64,000 nt of DNA from a candidate division KSB1 bacterium (GCA_034506175.1 JAPDQB010000007.1:62001-126000), one strand, 5' to 3'; positions 18,663-27,122 are shown, numbered from the stretch's first letter. Made by a program: numbers and translations. Notes: a model not told the origin generated them from the letters alone.

Positions 18663-19535
18663 GCAACAAAGCCTAAATTTCGGTAAAATAAAAGATTAAC
18701 ATAGAAAGTATTTTCTGAAGCCAAAAAGCTCCAAAATAAAAAAATTTCAATCTTGCCACATTTTTTTCTTGCTTTCTGTCATTTTATTTCTTATATTTCG
18801 ACACTTTCAGTTACTTCGAATAAAAAAATACACTGAAAAACGCTTTATAACGCTGAAACCTGAACGCCATGGTCATCCAAGTTTTCCCTCCAAGGAACAT
18901 CACTGCGGGGAATGGCAGAGCAGAAATGCTCACCTCTGCAGGCGAAAAAGCTTTTTTGAAATTTAAAAAATCCCTTCGGTAATACCTGAAGGGATTTTTT
19001 TTTGACCAGTTTTCCCAGGCAAAAGCAGGTTAGGCGTTAAAAATCGCAGTTCCCGAGTAAACAAGCACTAAAAACGGGTTGGACGACCCCGGTTTAGGCG
19101 CAAATACCGTAGCCGATGCAAAAAACGGTGGTAAACGCAACCGGGTTGCACTGCTCACACAAGTATCCTGCCATTCCAGCCCACTTACCGTTGGTCCAAA
19201 CTTCTTTTTTAGAGGAAACGCCGGTTTTTCTTATAGAGGAGGAAAAACCGGGGAGTCGACTGAAGCTCAGGGTAGTGTTTCAGCACGATTCCTTGCACGA
19301 TAACTGTCGCCATTAGTCATACGCGAGATGGGAATCTTCGCATGTGGCTGAATGGTTGTCCGCCAAGTTCTCGAAACGGCCTCAGGGAGGCTGGTTTTAA
19401 TCCGCTCGTTTGATAAATGTCCAACTTGAGGAGGTTGGTTTCATTTGTGAATCGGCGGGTGGACGAGAGAGGAGGACACATTGTGGAGTGAGTTTTGGGG
19501 TTGTAGGGTAAGGAGGTGCAGTGAACGTATGAGGT
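18663..19535. other. Gene-poor intergenic region of about 870 bp
   Basis: No frame in this stretch shows recognisable domains or a good ribosome-binding site. It contains a terminator-like hairpin (18965-19003) and a perfect 10-bp hairpin at 19221-19251 with CCGGTTTTTC and GAAAAACCGG arms; the loop carries a Shine-Dalgarno-like AGAGGAG. G-rich sequence with several AGGAGG-like runs precedes the next gene. I looked for tmRNA, RNase P RNA, SRP RNA and common riboswitch cores and saw none. An unrecognised small RNA ending at the terminator is possible. Confidence 0.5.
18965..19003 (+). terminator. Rho-independent terminator
   Basis: Hairpin arms AAAAAATCCCTTC (18965-18977) and GAAGGGATTTTTT (18988-19000), with an inner GGT/ACC pairing and a single unpaired T, followed by a run of T to 19003. 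It lies about 300 nt after the ATP-grasp stop codon. It could end that transcript or an unannotated small RNA just upstream. The A-tract on the left arm makes it potentially bidirectional. Confidence 0.8.
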
Positions 19536-20219
19536 ATGGAGAAGTTAACCATGCGTGCAGAATTATCCCATGCCGCCCGCCGGTTGATTACAGCCGGCGC
19601 TGCGATGGTGGCCCTGTTCTTTGTCGCCTGCGCCGATTCGCCGACCGACCAACTGAACCGGGCTGAAAATTTGCTGGCCGAATTGAAGAGCAATGGCGCC
19701 GAAGCCTATCTGAAATATGAGTTGGCCGGCGCCAGGCAAAAGCTCGAAGAGGCAAAGAAATTCATCCGCAAAAACCGTTTCGATTTGGCCAGCGAGTATT
19801 TAAGCAGTGTTTGCTCGACGTTGGACAGTTGCAGCGTGGTCTTTGTGCAGATGCGTCAGGACGCCGAACAGAAGTGCCAGCAAATGATGGTGGGTTTATC
19901 CAGCACCATCGAAACGTTGAGCCAAAAAATGACCAGCCTGCCCCGCCAAAGCTACATTGATCAAAACCGATACGACATTTACACGCATCGTTTGCGCCGC
20001 TTTCGCGAAGAGATGGGCATCCTGGAAAAGCTTTTTGCGCAACAAGATTTTACAACAGCCTTGCAAAGAAGTTACCGGCTTGATTTCCAAGTCAAACAAT
20101 CTTTGACCGGCCTCCTGAGCGTGGAGCCGATACCCGAGCGGGTAACGCAGAAAACGATGTTGAAAGAAGAGTTGCCCAAACCATTCGCAGCTTCATCTGG
20201 CCGTCCCGGCAGCCACTGA
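19536..20219 (+). CDS. Putative envelope lipoprotein, helical
   Basis: A 227-aa protein with a hydrophobic N-terminal segment (about residues 17-31) ending in VACAD, so C32 is a probable lipidation site. The mature part is mostly charged alpha helix (repeated Leu/Glu/Lys/Arg patterns with TPR-like ARQKLEEAKKFI) and may form a coiled coil. The family is not recognised. The start is uncertain between the ATG at 19536 and an in-frame ATG at 19551; a strong AGGAGG at about 19511-19516 is rather far from both. It is followed by 160 bp and a tRNA gene. Confidence 0.65.
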   Translation: MEKLTMRAELSHAARRLITAGAAMVALFFVACADSPTDQLNRAENLLAELKSNGAEAYLKYELAGARQKLEEAKKFIRKNRFDLASEYLSSVCSTLDSCSVVFVQMRQDAEQKCQQMMVGLSSTIETLSQKMTSLPRQSYIDQNRYDIYTHRLRRFREEMGILEKLFAQQDFTTALQRSYRLDFQVKQSLTGLLSVEPIPERVTQKTMLKEELPKPFAASSGRPGSH

Positions 20220-20335
20220 GGCCAAACATCAGTTTGGGGAATCTCATCAAGCGTTGCTTTTTTGAAATATGATGGCAACAGAAGGGATATTTTTTTCAAG
20301 ATAAACACCAGCATTTTCATAGCGCGACATTTCAC

Positions 20336-20364
20336 TTGACTTTTGCGCGCTGATTTCCTATTTT
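20336..20364 (+). promoter_or_regulatory. Sigma-70-type promoter of the tRNA-Val gene
   Basis: TTGACT at 20336-20341, 17-nt spacer, TATTTT at 20359-20364. The predicted transcription start is about 10 nt before the tRNA 5' end. A near-consensus -35 with optimal spacing makes this convincing. Confidence 0.7.
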
Positions 20365-20381
20365 CGAATGTCTGAAAATTC

Positions 20382-20455
20382 GGGCGATTAGCTCAGTTGG
20401 TTAGAGCGCCAGTATCACAAACTGGAGGTCACTGGTTCAATTCCAGTATCGCCCA
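20382..20455 (+). tRNA. tRNA-Val (anticodon CAC)
   Basis: A 74-nt cloverleaf. The acceptor stem GGGCGAT pairs with ATCGCCC, the D-arm is GCTC-AGTTGGTTA-GAGC, the anticodon stem is CCAGT/ACTGG around a loop ATCACAA with anticodon CAC, and the T-arm contains GGTTCAA. The discriminator base is A. The CCA end is not fully encoded (CCG follows). Anticodon CAC reads the valine codon GTG. Confidence 0.95.
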
Positions 20456-20457
20456 CC

Positions 20458-20823
20458 GTGAACGCAGAGCCTCGCAAAATTCCCCACGCTGTATTTTTCC
20501 GTCCGGCGCGAATTATTAAATATCTGCTTTTAAGCGTAAGCTCGAGATCTTTGCTTTGGACATCGCTGCCTTCATTTATTAATTGGCCTGGAAATGTCCG
20601 CGAGCTTGATCATGCCATCGAACACGCGGTGACCTTGTCGAACAATGAAATGATCCAACCCAACGATCTCCCGGCGCCGATCGCGCAGCCACAAACTTTG
20701 ATCAACGCCATAAAAAAGGCGGATCGGGAATACCATAAAGGCAGTTTGGCCGAGGTGGAAAAAGCCTGCATTTTCAAAGTCCTGCAAGACACCCGGTGGA
20801 ATCAAAAGAAAATATTTCGGTGA
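20458..20823 (+). pseudogene. Remnant of an NtrC-family sigma-54-dependent regulator (C-terminal part)
   Basis: From about residue 42 the frame reads NWPGNVRELDHAIEHAV and then PNDLPAPI, which is the end of a sigma-54 AAA+ activator domain. It continues with VEKACIFKVLQDTRWNQKK, the first helices of a Fis-type helix-turn-helix, and then stops before the recognition helix. Intact family members exceed 400 residues, so at least 300 residues of the receiver/AAA+ domains are missing. The first 40 residues of the frame have no counterpart in the family. Sequence just after the stop is non-coding in character. The fragment begins directly after the tRNA-Val gene, a common place for integration and deletion scars. 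Confidence 0.8.
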
Positions 20824-20953
20824 TCTCGGCACAAGAAACGACTGCGACGATCACGCCACAGCTTTGATGATGCGCTCGACTTTGGAGAATATTAGCCGCT
20901 GAAAGCATGGTGTACGTATTTACAATCGAAAACCTTTTGACAAGACAAACCCC

Positions 20954-20982
20954 TTGACAAAAACATTGATGAGTGGTATATT
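20954..20982 (+). promoter_or_regulatory. Strong sigma-70-type promoter upstream of proS
   Basis: TTGACA at 20954-20959, exactly 17 nt, then TATATT at 20977-20982. It is about 140 nt before the proS start, leaving a leader of roughly 130 nt that contains the structured element described next. Confidence 0.8.
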
Positions 20983-21024
20983 TTATCTACTTGTTTTCGA
21001 TACGTAGTCGGATTAGAACTTTAA

Positions 21025-21111
21025 ATGGACAGTTGAGCGGAGCTCTCCCGGCGGGTATAGCCTGTTTGGGGACGGGGAAAGACAAGCGCAGGAACTGTCC
21101 ATATTTTTTTT
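21025..21111 (+). promoter_or_regulatory. Structured 5' leader with terminator-like T-tract before proS
   Basis: A perfect 10-bp outer stem (ATGGACAGTT at 21025-21034 with AACTGTCCAT at 21093-21102) encloses about 58 nt. The inside can form further helices, e.g. GAGC-GGA-GCTC at 21035-21045, and CCTG (21061-21064) with CAGG (21089-21092). A run of eight T follows at once (21104-21111), ten nt before the proS ATG. Promoter, closed structure and T-tract together look like a transcription attenuator or riboswitch-type leader, or a separate small RNA of about 120 nt. It does not match a T-box (no T-box core sequence) or any riboswitch core I know. Confidence 0.6.
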
Positions 21112-21120
21112 GGAAAAACT

Positions 21121-22626
21121 ATGGCACAAAAAAATAATGCAGGAGCACAAACCAACTCAGGAGCGGAGAGTGAACAGCTAAAAAGCAGTGGTCGGATTAC
21201 TAAACGCGATGAAGATTATTCGCGCTGGTACCAGGATGTGATCGCGGCTGCGGAATTGGCCGATTATGCGCCGGTAAAAGGCTGCATGGTGATTCGGCCC
21301 AACGGCTATGCCATTTGGGAAAAGATGCAGGCCGGTTTGGATAAACTTTTCAAAGAAACCGGCCACGTGAACGCTTATTTCCCATTGTTCATTCCCGAGA
21401 GTTTCATGCGCAAAGAAGCCGATCACATCGAAGGCTTCGCGCCGGAATGCGCCGTGGTGACACACGGCGGCGGCAAGAAACTCGAAGAACCTCTCTTTGT
21501 ACGTCCCACCTCTGAGACGATCATCTGGTCGATGTACAAACGCTGGATTCAATCCTATCGTGATCTGCCGATCTTGATCAATCAGTGGGCGAATGTGGTG
21601 CGATGGGAAATGCGGACGCGATTATTCCTGCGCACAACGGAATTTCTCTGGCAGGAAGGCCACACGGCGCACGCGACTTACGACGACGCCGAAAAGGAAA
21701 CGCTGCAAATGCTCGAGGTTTACCGCACCTTTGCGGAGAGCTACATGGCCGTGCCGGTGATCCCGGGCGTGAAAACCGACAAGGAAAAATTTGCCGGTGC
21801 CATCAGAACGTATTGCATCGAAGCGATGATGCAGGATCGCAAAGCCTTGCAAGCCGGCACCTCGCACAACCTCGGACAAAATTTTGCCAAAGCGTTTGAC
21901 GTGCAATATCTCAGCGAACAGGGCAAGCAAGAATACGTTTGGGCCACGAGCTGGGGCGTGTCGACGCGGCTCGTCGGCGCGTTGATCATGACGCACAGCG
22001 ACGACAATGGCTTGGTGGTGCCGCCTAAACTTGCGCCGTTGGAAGCCGTGCTCGTGCCGATTTGGAAAGGCCCAGACGAGCAGGCAGCAGTTTTGGAGCG
22101 CGCCCATAAAATCGTCGCGGAGTGGAAAGGCAAATTCAGTTTTAAGCTCGACGACCGCGACAATTATCGCCCCGGTTTTAAATTCAACGAATGGGAAAAA
22201 CGCGGCGTGCCGATTCGCATCGAAATGGGCCCCAAGGATTTGCAAAATAATACCGCCGTGCTCGTTCGCCGCGACACCGGCGCCAAGCGCGCCGTGGCGC
22301 AGACAGATTTGGCCGGTGAGATTCTCCGGACGCTCGAGCGGATGCAAGCTGATTTGTACAACCGCGCCCTGGCTTTTCGCGAGCAACATTCCTGGGCGAT
22401 TGACGATTATCAAAAATTTAAAAAAGAGATCGAGGAACCGGGCGGTTTTTTCTGGACGCATTGGTGCGGCAATCAAGCCTGTGAAGATCGTCTGCAAGAA
22501 GAAACCAAAGCCACGATACGGTGCCTTCCTCGCATCACGACCAACATTCAGTTGGAAAAAGAAGGCAAATGCCTGCTCTGCGGCGGAGCCGCAAAAGAGC
22601 AGGTGGTGATTGCCAAGGCATATTAA
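21121..22626 (+). CDS. proS: Prolyl-tRNA synthetase, type 3 (archaeal/eukaryote-like)
   Basis: A 501-aa class II aminoacyl-tRNA synthetase that charges tRNA-Pro. It shows motif 1 around [14 protein letters not shown], motif 2 ([20 protein letters not shown]) and motif 3 ([17 protein letters not shown]). The C-terminus has the ProRS type 3 domain with cysteine motifs (WCGNQAC and CLLCGG) that may bind zinc. The length fits type 3 enzymes, which lack the editing INS domain of long bacterial ProRS. The first 20 residues are a low-complexity extension rich in Asn/Gly/Ser. The ribosome-binding site is weak and lies right after the T-tract of the leader, consistent with leader-mediated control. Confidence 0.95.
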   Translation: MAQKNNAGAQTNSGAESEQLKSSGRITKRDEDYSRWYQDVIAAAELADYAPVKGCMVIRPNGYAIWEKMQAGLDKLFKETGHVNAYFPLFIPESFMRKEADHIEGFAPECAVVTHGGGKKLEEPLFVRPTSETIIWSMYKRWIQSYRDLPILINQWANVVRWEMRTRLFLRTTEFLWQEGHTAHATYDDAEKETLQMLEVYRTFAESYMAVPVIPGVKTDKEKFAGAIRTYCIEAMMQDRKALQAGTSHNLGQNFAKAFDVQYLSEQGKQEYVWATSWGVSTRLVGALIMTHSDDNGLVVPPKLAPLEAVLVPIWKGPDEQAAVLERAHKIVAEWKGKFSFKLDDRDNYRPGFKFNEWEKRGVPIRIEMGPKDLQNNTAVLVRRDTGAKRAVAQTDLAGEILRTLERMQADLYNRALAFREQHSWAIDDYQKFKKEIEEPGGFFWTHWCGNQACEDRLQEETKATIRCLPRITTNIQLEKEGKCLLCGGAAKEQVVIAKAY

Positions 22627-22693
22627 TGAGGTTTTGTCGAATGGATTCGAGTTTTTTGTTCATTGGCAAATCAAATATCTCGGAGGAGGAAGA

Positions 22694-23407
22694 GTGAGAA
22701 AATCGTTGTTTGTGACCGTGCTGTTGACTGTTGCGTGCGGCATGATGTGGATTTTGTTCCTGGCCGCCACGCATCGGAGCCCGGTGCTGGATGCCGGCGA
22801 GATGGTGCGCGTCGAGGGCGGCGAGTGGGTCGATTCGGATCAGCCGGATCGCAAAATCCATGTACTGCCGTTTTTGATCGACAAATACGAAGTGACCAAC
22901 GCGCAATTCGCCCGCTTTCGCCCGGATTACAAGTTTCCGGAACAGCAAGAAGATTTTCCGGTGACCAACATAACGTGGGAAGAAGCGGCTGCCTATGCCA
23001 GATGGGCCGGCAAACAGCTTCCGACCGAGGCCGAATGGGAACTCGCGGCCGGCGTTGCGGAAAACCGGCGTTATCCTTGGGGAAACGAAAAAAGAGCGCC
23101 CGATTTAAAAGACCCGAAGACCTGCCAGAAAGTCGGCAGCTATCGGGCTAATCTCAGCCCTGCCGGTTGTTACGATATGGAAGGCAGTGTTTGGGAATGG
23201 ACGGCGGATAATTTTTCACAGACAGCAGCCGGCGCGATGGCCAACGGTGCTGCGGCGCCTCAAAAAATTCTCAAAGGCGGCTGGCAGTTCAAAAAATTCG
23301 TGGTGCCGGCGGCGATCAAAGAACAAATCGCGTTGGACCCGCAGAAAGGTTATTCCCACGTCGGTTTTCGCTGTGTGCGGCGTTTGCAGCCCGGCCAAAA
23401 CCAATAA
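22694..23407 (+). CDS. Formylglycine-generating enzyme / SUMF1-like domain protein
   Basis: A 237-aa protein with an N-terminal membrane anchor or signal (about residues 5-24) and a SUMF1/FGE-sulfatase fold. Visible motifs are VRVEGGEW, DKYEVTNAQFARF, VTNITWEEAAAYARWAG, LPTEAEWE, RYPWGN, DMEGSVWEWT, LKGGWQ and HVGFRCVR. The catalytic cysteine pair of true formylglycine-generating enzymes is not evident, so it is more likely a non-catalytic or divergent member. I chose GTG at 22694 because GGAGGAGG ends 4 nt before it. It starts 67 nt after proS and may be cotranscribed. Confidence 0.85.
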   Translation: MRKSLFVTVLLTVACGMMWILFLAATHRSPVLDAGEMVRVEGGEWVDSDQPDRKIHVLPFLIDKYEVTNAQFARFRPDYKFPEQQEDFPVTNITWEEAAAYARWAGKQLPTEAEWELAAGVAENRRYPWGNEKRAPDLKDPKTCQKVGSYRANLSPAGCYDMEGSVWEWTADNFSQTAAGAMANGAAAPQKILKGGWQFKKFVVPAAIKEQIALDPQKGYSHVGFRCVRRLQPGQNQ

Positions 23408-23426
23408 GCTTTTTGTAAAATTCACT

Positions 23427-23485
23427 GACCGGTCACTTGATATGCAAGGAATGTTTTGTATTTCAAGCATTTTAAGTGGCCGGTC
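23427..23485. repeat. GACCGGTCAC-type intergenic inverted repeat, copy 1
   Basis: GACCGGTCACTT (23427-23438) is inverted as AAGTGGCCGGTC (23474-23485), a 12-bp stem with one G-T pair around a 35-nt loop. The same core occurs in compact form at 42435-42463 and 63394-63422, and as a single arm at 50447-50460. It lies just after the SUMF1-like gene. Confidence 0.75.
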
Positions 23486-23682
23486 TTGTTTTTGCACGTG
23501 TGTTGCATGCGCGTGACAAAGTTGTTGCAGTATCGTCGCCAAAAAAATTGTTCAGCCTCTCGGCGAATGAGCGCACTGCGTGTACAATCTAAAAGTGTAA
23601 AAAACGGGAAGTTCTCAGAACTTGCATCCCGACGGACGTAGTCTTATGGACGTAGTGTTGGAGACACGCACCGAGCTTAACC

Positions 23683-24828
23683 GTGAACGACAATTTCGTG
23701 GAAAAATTGACTATTTCGCCAGAGCCAGGAAAGCCGGCCTCCAAGAGCTTTTCGGGGCAAAAACATCATGCGCCGCATGATGAACCTGCCACCCCGACAC
23801 GCCTCAACTTGGCTGAGGAGGGCAAGTCGGAAGAAAGTGTGGAGGTTACTGAACAAGATGAACCGGCCAACGGCTCATCAAAAAATAACCATCTCGCCGC
23901 TCATCAAATGCCGGCGAGCTCATCTGAACGCGACACCGCGCCATTTCGATGCGGTTACGTCGCCATTCTCGGCCAGCCCAACGTCGGCAAATCGACACTG
24001 CTGAATGCGCTGTTGCATTTTAAACTGTCGATTGTCTCGCCCAAACCGCAAACCACGCGCAGGCGTATTCTCGGTATTTTGAACCGTCCCACTAGCCAGA
24101 TGATTTTTTTTGACACCCCGGGGATTCTGGAAGCGCATTATCGTCTGCAGCAGGCGCTAGTTCGCGCCGCGTTTCAAGCGATGCGGGAAGCCGACGTTCA
24201 AATCATGATGATCGAGCCTTCCGCCTCGCCCCGCAACAGCGGGACCGATATGGCGATTCTCAATCGTCTGGCGGACACCGGCAAACCGATTGTGTTGGTC
24301 ATTAACAAGATTGACACGATAGCCAAAGATCATTTGCTGCCGATTATCGCAACGTTTCAGAATAAACCCAATGTGAAAGAGATCGTGCCAGTCTCCGCGT
24401 TGCATCAAGACGGCGTCGAGGCGCTGACCGAGGTTTTGGAGAAGTATCTGCCGGTGCAAGAGCCGTTTTACGACAGCGGGCTGATCACCGATCATCCGGA
24501 GCGGTTTTTGGCGGCTGAGATCGTCCGCGAGAAAATTTTTCTGCGGTACGGTGAAGAGATTCCCTATTCGACCAGCGTGCAAATCGAAGAGTTTGTCGAG
24601 CGGCCGGGCCACAAAGATTACATTCGCGCCATCATTTTTGTCGAGCGCGAATCGCAGAAGGGCATCCTGATCGGCAAAGGCGGGCAGGCGCTCAAACAGG
24701 TCGGCAAGCTGGCGCGCGAGGAATTGGAGCAATTGCTCGGCCGGCCGGTTTATCTTGAATTGTTCGTCGCTGTCAAAGAAAGATGGCGCGAACGCGAGTC
24801 GGAGTTGCGCAGCCTCGGTTATTTGTAA
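23683..24828 (+). CDS. era: GTPase Era with unusual N-terminal extension
   Basis: Era binds the 3' end of 16S rRNA and helps assemble the 30S subunit. GTPase motifs: G1 GQPNVGKST (97-105), the switch I region PQTTRRRILGI, G3 DTPG, G4 NKID and G5 SALHQDG. A C-terminal KH domain follows with GKGGQALKQVG. Typical Era proteins are about 300 residues; this frame has some 85 extra polar residues before the G domain. The upstream start is GTG at 23683 with poor ribosome-binding context, and an internal ATG (residue 76) gives a near-normal length, so the true start is uncertain. Confidence 0.92.
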   Translation: MNDNFVEKLTISPEPGKPASKSFSGQKHHAPHDEPATPTRLNLAEEGKSEESVEVTEQDEPANGSSKNNHLAAHQMPASSSERDTAPFRCGYVAILGQPNVGKSTLLNALLHFKLSIVSPKPQTTRRRILGILNRPTSQMIFFDTPGILEAHYRLQQALVRAAFQAMREADVQIMMIEPSASPRNSGTDMAILNRLADTGKPIVLVINKIDTIAKDHLLPIIATFQNKPNVKEIVPVSALHQDGVEALTEVLEKYLPVQEPFYDSGLITDHPERFLAAEIVREKIFLRYGEEIPYSTSVQIEEFVERPGHKDYIRAIIFVERESQKGILIGKGGQALKQVGKLAREELEQLLGRPVYLELFVAVKERWRERESELRSLGYL

Positions 24829-24829
24829 A

Positions 24830-24896
24830 GCAAAAAAGCAAGCCGCAAAAGACCATGATTTATCGCTTGCTTTTTGCAGTTTGCTTTTTATATTTT
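24830..24896 (+). terminator. Terminator-like hairpin after era
   Basis: GCAAAAAAGCAAGC (24830-24843) pairs with GCTTGCTTTTTGC (24865-24877), with one bulged base. T-rich sequence (CTTTTTATATTTTT) follows. It begins right after the era stop codon. Confidence 0.6.
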
Positions 24897-24918
24897 TGTA
24901 ACGAACGTACAAACAACG

Positions 24919-25251
24919 ATGAGATTTTCTTTTTTCAAACCCAAGTCGGAATGGCCGCCCCCTCCGCCGGAATTTGGCCAGGCGGTTCCTGATAGAAGAA
25001 GGTTTCTGCGCAACCGCGCCGCCGGATTGGCCACTGTTTTTCTGTTTGGTTTTTTAATTTACGCCGTTGAAGGCGCCGCGTGGATGAAACGGCTCACCAT
25101 GGGCGTGCTGTTTTGTGGTTTGATTTACATGCGCGACGACTCACCCTCCGGACGCTGGCTCACCATCGCCATTATTGCCATTGGCACTCTCCTTTCCATT
25201 TTCCTGCCGTTGTTTGGAATCGGTGACGATCTTCTCCGCAGCAGTTTTTGA
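24919..25251 (+). CDS. Small membrane protein of unknown function
   Basis: A 110-aa protein from the ATG at 24919. A polar, Pro-rich N-terminus (SEWPPPPPEFG) precedes three short hydrophobic segments at roughly residues 35-55, 58-70 and 82-100. No family is recognised. It lies 90 nt after era, past the predicted terminator, and converges with the retropepsin-like gene 12 nt away. A longer frame from 24874 has no better start signal. Confidence 0.55.
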   Translation: MRFSFFKPKSEWPPPPPEFGQAVPDRRRFLRNRAAGLATVFLFGFLIYAVEGAAWMKRLTMGVLFCGLIYMRDDSPSGRWLTIAIIAIGTLLSIFLPLFGIGDDLLRSSF

Positions 25252-25263
25252 AATTTTCGGCCC

Positions 25264-25638
25264 TCATATCCGAAGTTTGGTTGCTTTCGGATCAATGATG
25301 ACCTCCTCATTCTCTAAATCGAGCTTGATTCGCCAGGCTTGCATGGTTTTAGCGCCGATAATGGTTTCTTCAGAGAGACCGGGAACGACCATAAAATCAT
25401 CTAAAAATTCGTAACCATTAATACGAAATTGCAAACTAACAAGCTCGTTCACTTGCAGTTTCTTGCCTCTTGCGGCAGTTCCCAACTTGACCGGTAGAAC
25501 AAGCGGCGTGACCACCCCTAATTTCTTGGCAAGCCCCGGCGGGATACACGAAAAGCTTGCCCCGCTGTCAAATAGCGCTTCGACCTTTGCCCTTCCTTTT
25601 GAACCGATAAGCTCGATTTTTCTTGAGATGATAGACAT
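25264..25638 (-). CDS. Retropepsin-like aspartic protease domain protein
   Basis: A 124-aa single-domain protein with a catalytic-type motif ALFDSGASFSCI (D-S-G near residue 24), a central hydrophobic beta region, and the second psi-loop-like motif ETIIGAKTMQAW. This is the pattern of bacterial retroviral-type aspartyl proteases (RVP/gag-asp superfamily), which act as homodimers. There is no signal peptide, so it is cytoplasmic. Substrates in bacteria are mostly unknown. It has its own upstream region and no clear operon partner. Confidence 0.8.
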   Translation of the reverse strand: MSIISRKIELIGSKGRAKVEALFDSGASFSCIPPGLAKKLGVVTPLVLPVKLGTAARGKKLQVNELVSLQFRINGYEFLDDFMVVPGLSEETIIGAKTMQAWRIKLDLENEEVIIDPKATKLRI

Positions 25639-25727
25639 AATCTTTCCCCTACGCCTTACTGTGGTTCAAGCAAATTTGCTTTTTGGTTTATAAAAATATA
25701 TTGTTTTTTTTCACAAAAACAAAGGTT

Positions 25728-26597
25728 TTAAATTTTAGCACGCTTGAAAAGATTGATCAACCCCTGCGTTCCCTGTTCCCCCAGCCCTTGTTCAACCGCT
25801 TGGGTGAATAATGAATACGTCAAAGCCGTGCCGGGAAAATTTTCACCAAGCGCCGCGATCGCTTCCGAGGCAAGCCGCAAATCTTTTTGCTGCAATTTGA
25901 TCATGAAGCCGGGGAGAAAATCATTTTGCAAAATGCGCGGCGCCAGGTTGCTCAACATCCATGAGCCGGCGGCACCGCTGGAGACAACCTGCAGCACTTT
26001 TTCGCCGTCCAATCCCAGGCTCTCCGCCAACTGCAGGCCTTCGCTCATCGCCAAAATATTCAACGCGCAAATGACTTGATTCACCAATTTGACGCGCTGG
26101 CCGTTGCCGCTGGCGCCAAAATGTGCGATGTTCTTTCCCATCGCCTGAAACAACGGTAAGCATTTTTGAAACGCCTGCTCATCACCGCCAACCATGATCG
26201 TCAGCGTTCCGGCAATGGCGCCGTTCTCCCCACCGCTCACCGGCGCATCAAGCAACTCACATTTTTTCCCGCGCAAACGTTCGGCAAAATTGACCGTCGC
26301 CTCGGGCGAGATCGTGCTCATATCGACAACGATTTGGCCGGCGCGCAAACCTTCGTAAACGCCATTTTTGTCGAACAACACGGCTTCGACATCCGGCGTG
26401 TCGGGCAACATAGTAATGATGATCTCACTACCGGCGGCGACCGCAGCGGGCGACTCGGCGAGTTTCGCGCCCATCGCCACCAACGTTTGCGCTTTGCGTG
26501 CAGTACGATTATAAACAGTCAGAGAAAACCCTGCTTCCAACACATGCCGCGACATTGGCTGCCCCATGATTCCCAAGCCGATGAAACCGACGTTCAT
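25728..26597 (-). CDS. NAD(P)-dependent beta-hydroxyacid dehydrogenase (tartronate semialdehyde / 3-hydroxyisobutyrate type)
   Basis: A 289-aa enzyme with N-terminal Rossmann motif GFIGLGIMGQPM, the substrate motif DAPVSGGENGAIAGTL, the catalytic lysine region GQRVKLVNQ, and the C-terminal cofactor motif KDLRLA. The family reduces 2-hydroxy-3-oxopropionate or oxidises 3-hydroxyisobutyrate; GLYR1/GarR-like members are close. The start ATG at 26597 is preceded by AAGGAG 6 nt upstream on the coding strand, which rules out the 11-residue-longer frame. It is monocistronic here, so the pathway cannot be deduced. Confidence 0.88.
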   Translation of the reverse strand: MNVGFIGLGIMGQPMSRHVLEAGFSLTVYNRTARKAQTLVAMGAKLAESPAAVAAGSEIIITMLPDTPDVEAVLFDKNGVYEGLRAGQIVVDMSTISPEATVNFAERLRGKKCELLDAPVSGGENGAIAGTLTIMVGGDEQAFQKCLPLFQAMGKNIAHFGASGNGQRVKLVNQVICALNILAMSEGLQLAESLGLDGEKVLQVVSSGAAGSWMLSNLAPRILQNDFLPGFMIKLQQKDLRLASEAIAALGENFPGTALTYSLFTQAVEQGLGEQGTQGLINLFKRAKI

Positions 26598-27122
26598 GTA
26601 TACTCCTTGATGCCTCGAAGTTATCGACAAACCAATGGCCAGATCAGCCGGCCCTTTGCTGAAAATATCTTCATGACAACAAGACCGGTAGAATGGCTTT
26701 AAGCCGGAAAAGAAAATTTTTTAACATGGTTTTAGCTGGATCGTTACAAAATTCGTATTGAGAAATTTATCAGACCAGTGCCTTCTAAAAATACAAGACC
26801 TTGCCGTCAAACTCAAGCGTTATTTTTCCCGGCGAGCTGGTACAAATTTGTAACTGCCGACAACCACCGCTGGCAAAAAAGGGTATGGCAGGTTTTATCA
26901 AACCTGTTTTACGTATCCGCCGCACATGGTTTGTACAATTAAAATTAAGAGGAAAGATCAGTCCGTGGCGGAGGAGTCAGCGCGCGCGATCGAGGGCTTG
27001 CCAGGGAGGCCGATGCCCATAGCTTATGAAGCGAATGGCGCGATCACAACATGAAGTCGTGGTTTGCCTGCCCCTGTTCCTAGTCATGCGGCACATGCAA
27101 TTAAAGCGGACGTCCACCTGCA
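26598..27122. other. Intergenic region between divergent genes
   Basis: About 525 bp separating the dehydrogenase and M23 peptidase genes. It must hold both promoters. A short hairpin with CAGGTTT/AAACCTG arms lies at about 26891-26908. A plus-strand frame at 26801-27022 has no domain character. No RNA gene is recognised. Confidence 0.5.

Noticed and set aside
18663-19535. tmRNA, RNase P RNA, SRP RNA or c-di-GMP riboswitch in the gene-poor region
   Set aside because: I checked both strands by eye for the conserved cores of these RNAs and found none.
20954-21120. T-box leader for proS
   Set aside because: The T-box core sequence and specifier loop are not visible; the element is also shorter than typical T-boxes.
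26891-26908. Hairpin CAGGTTT/AAACCTG as a terminator
   Set aside because: There is no same-strand gene ending before it and the T-run is short and interrupted.
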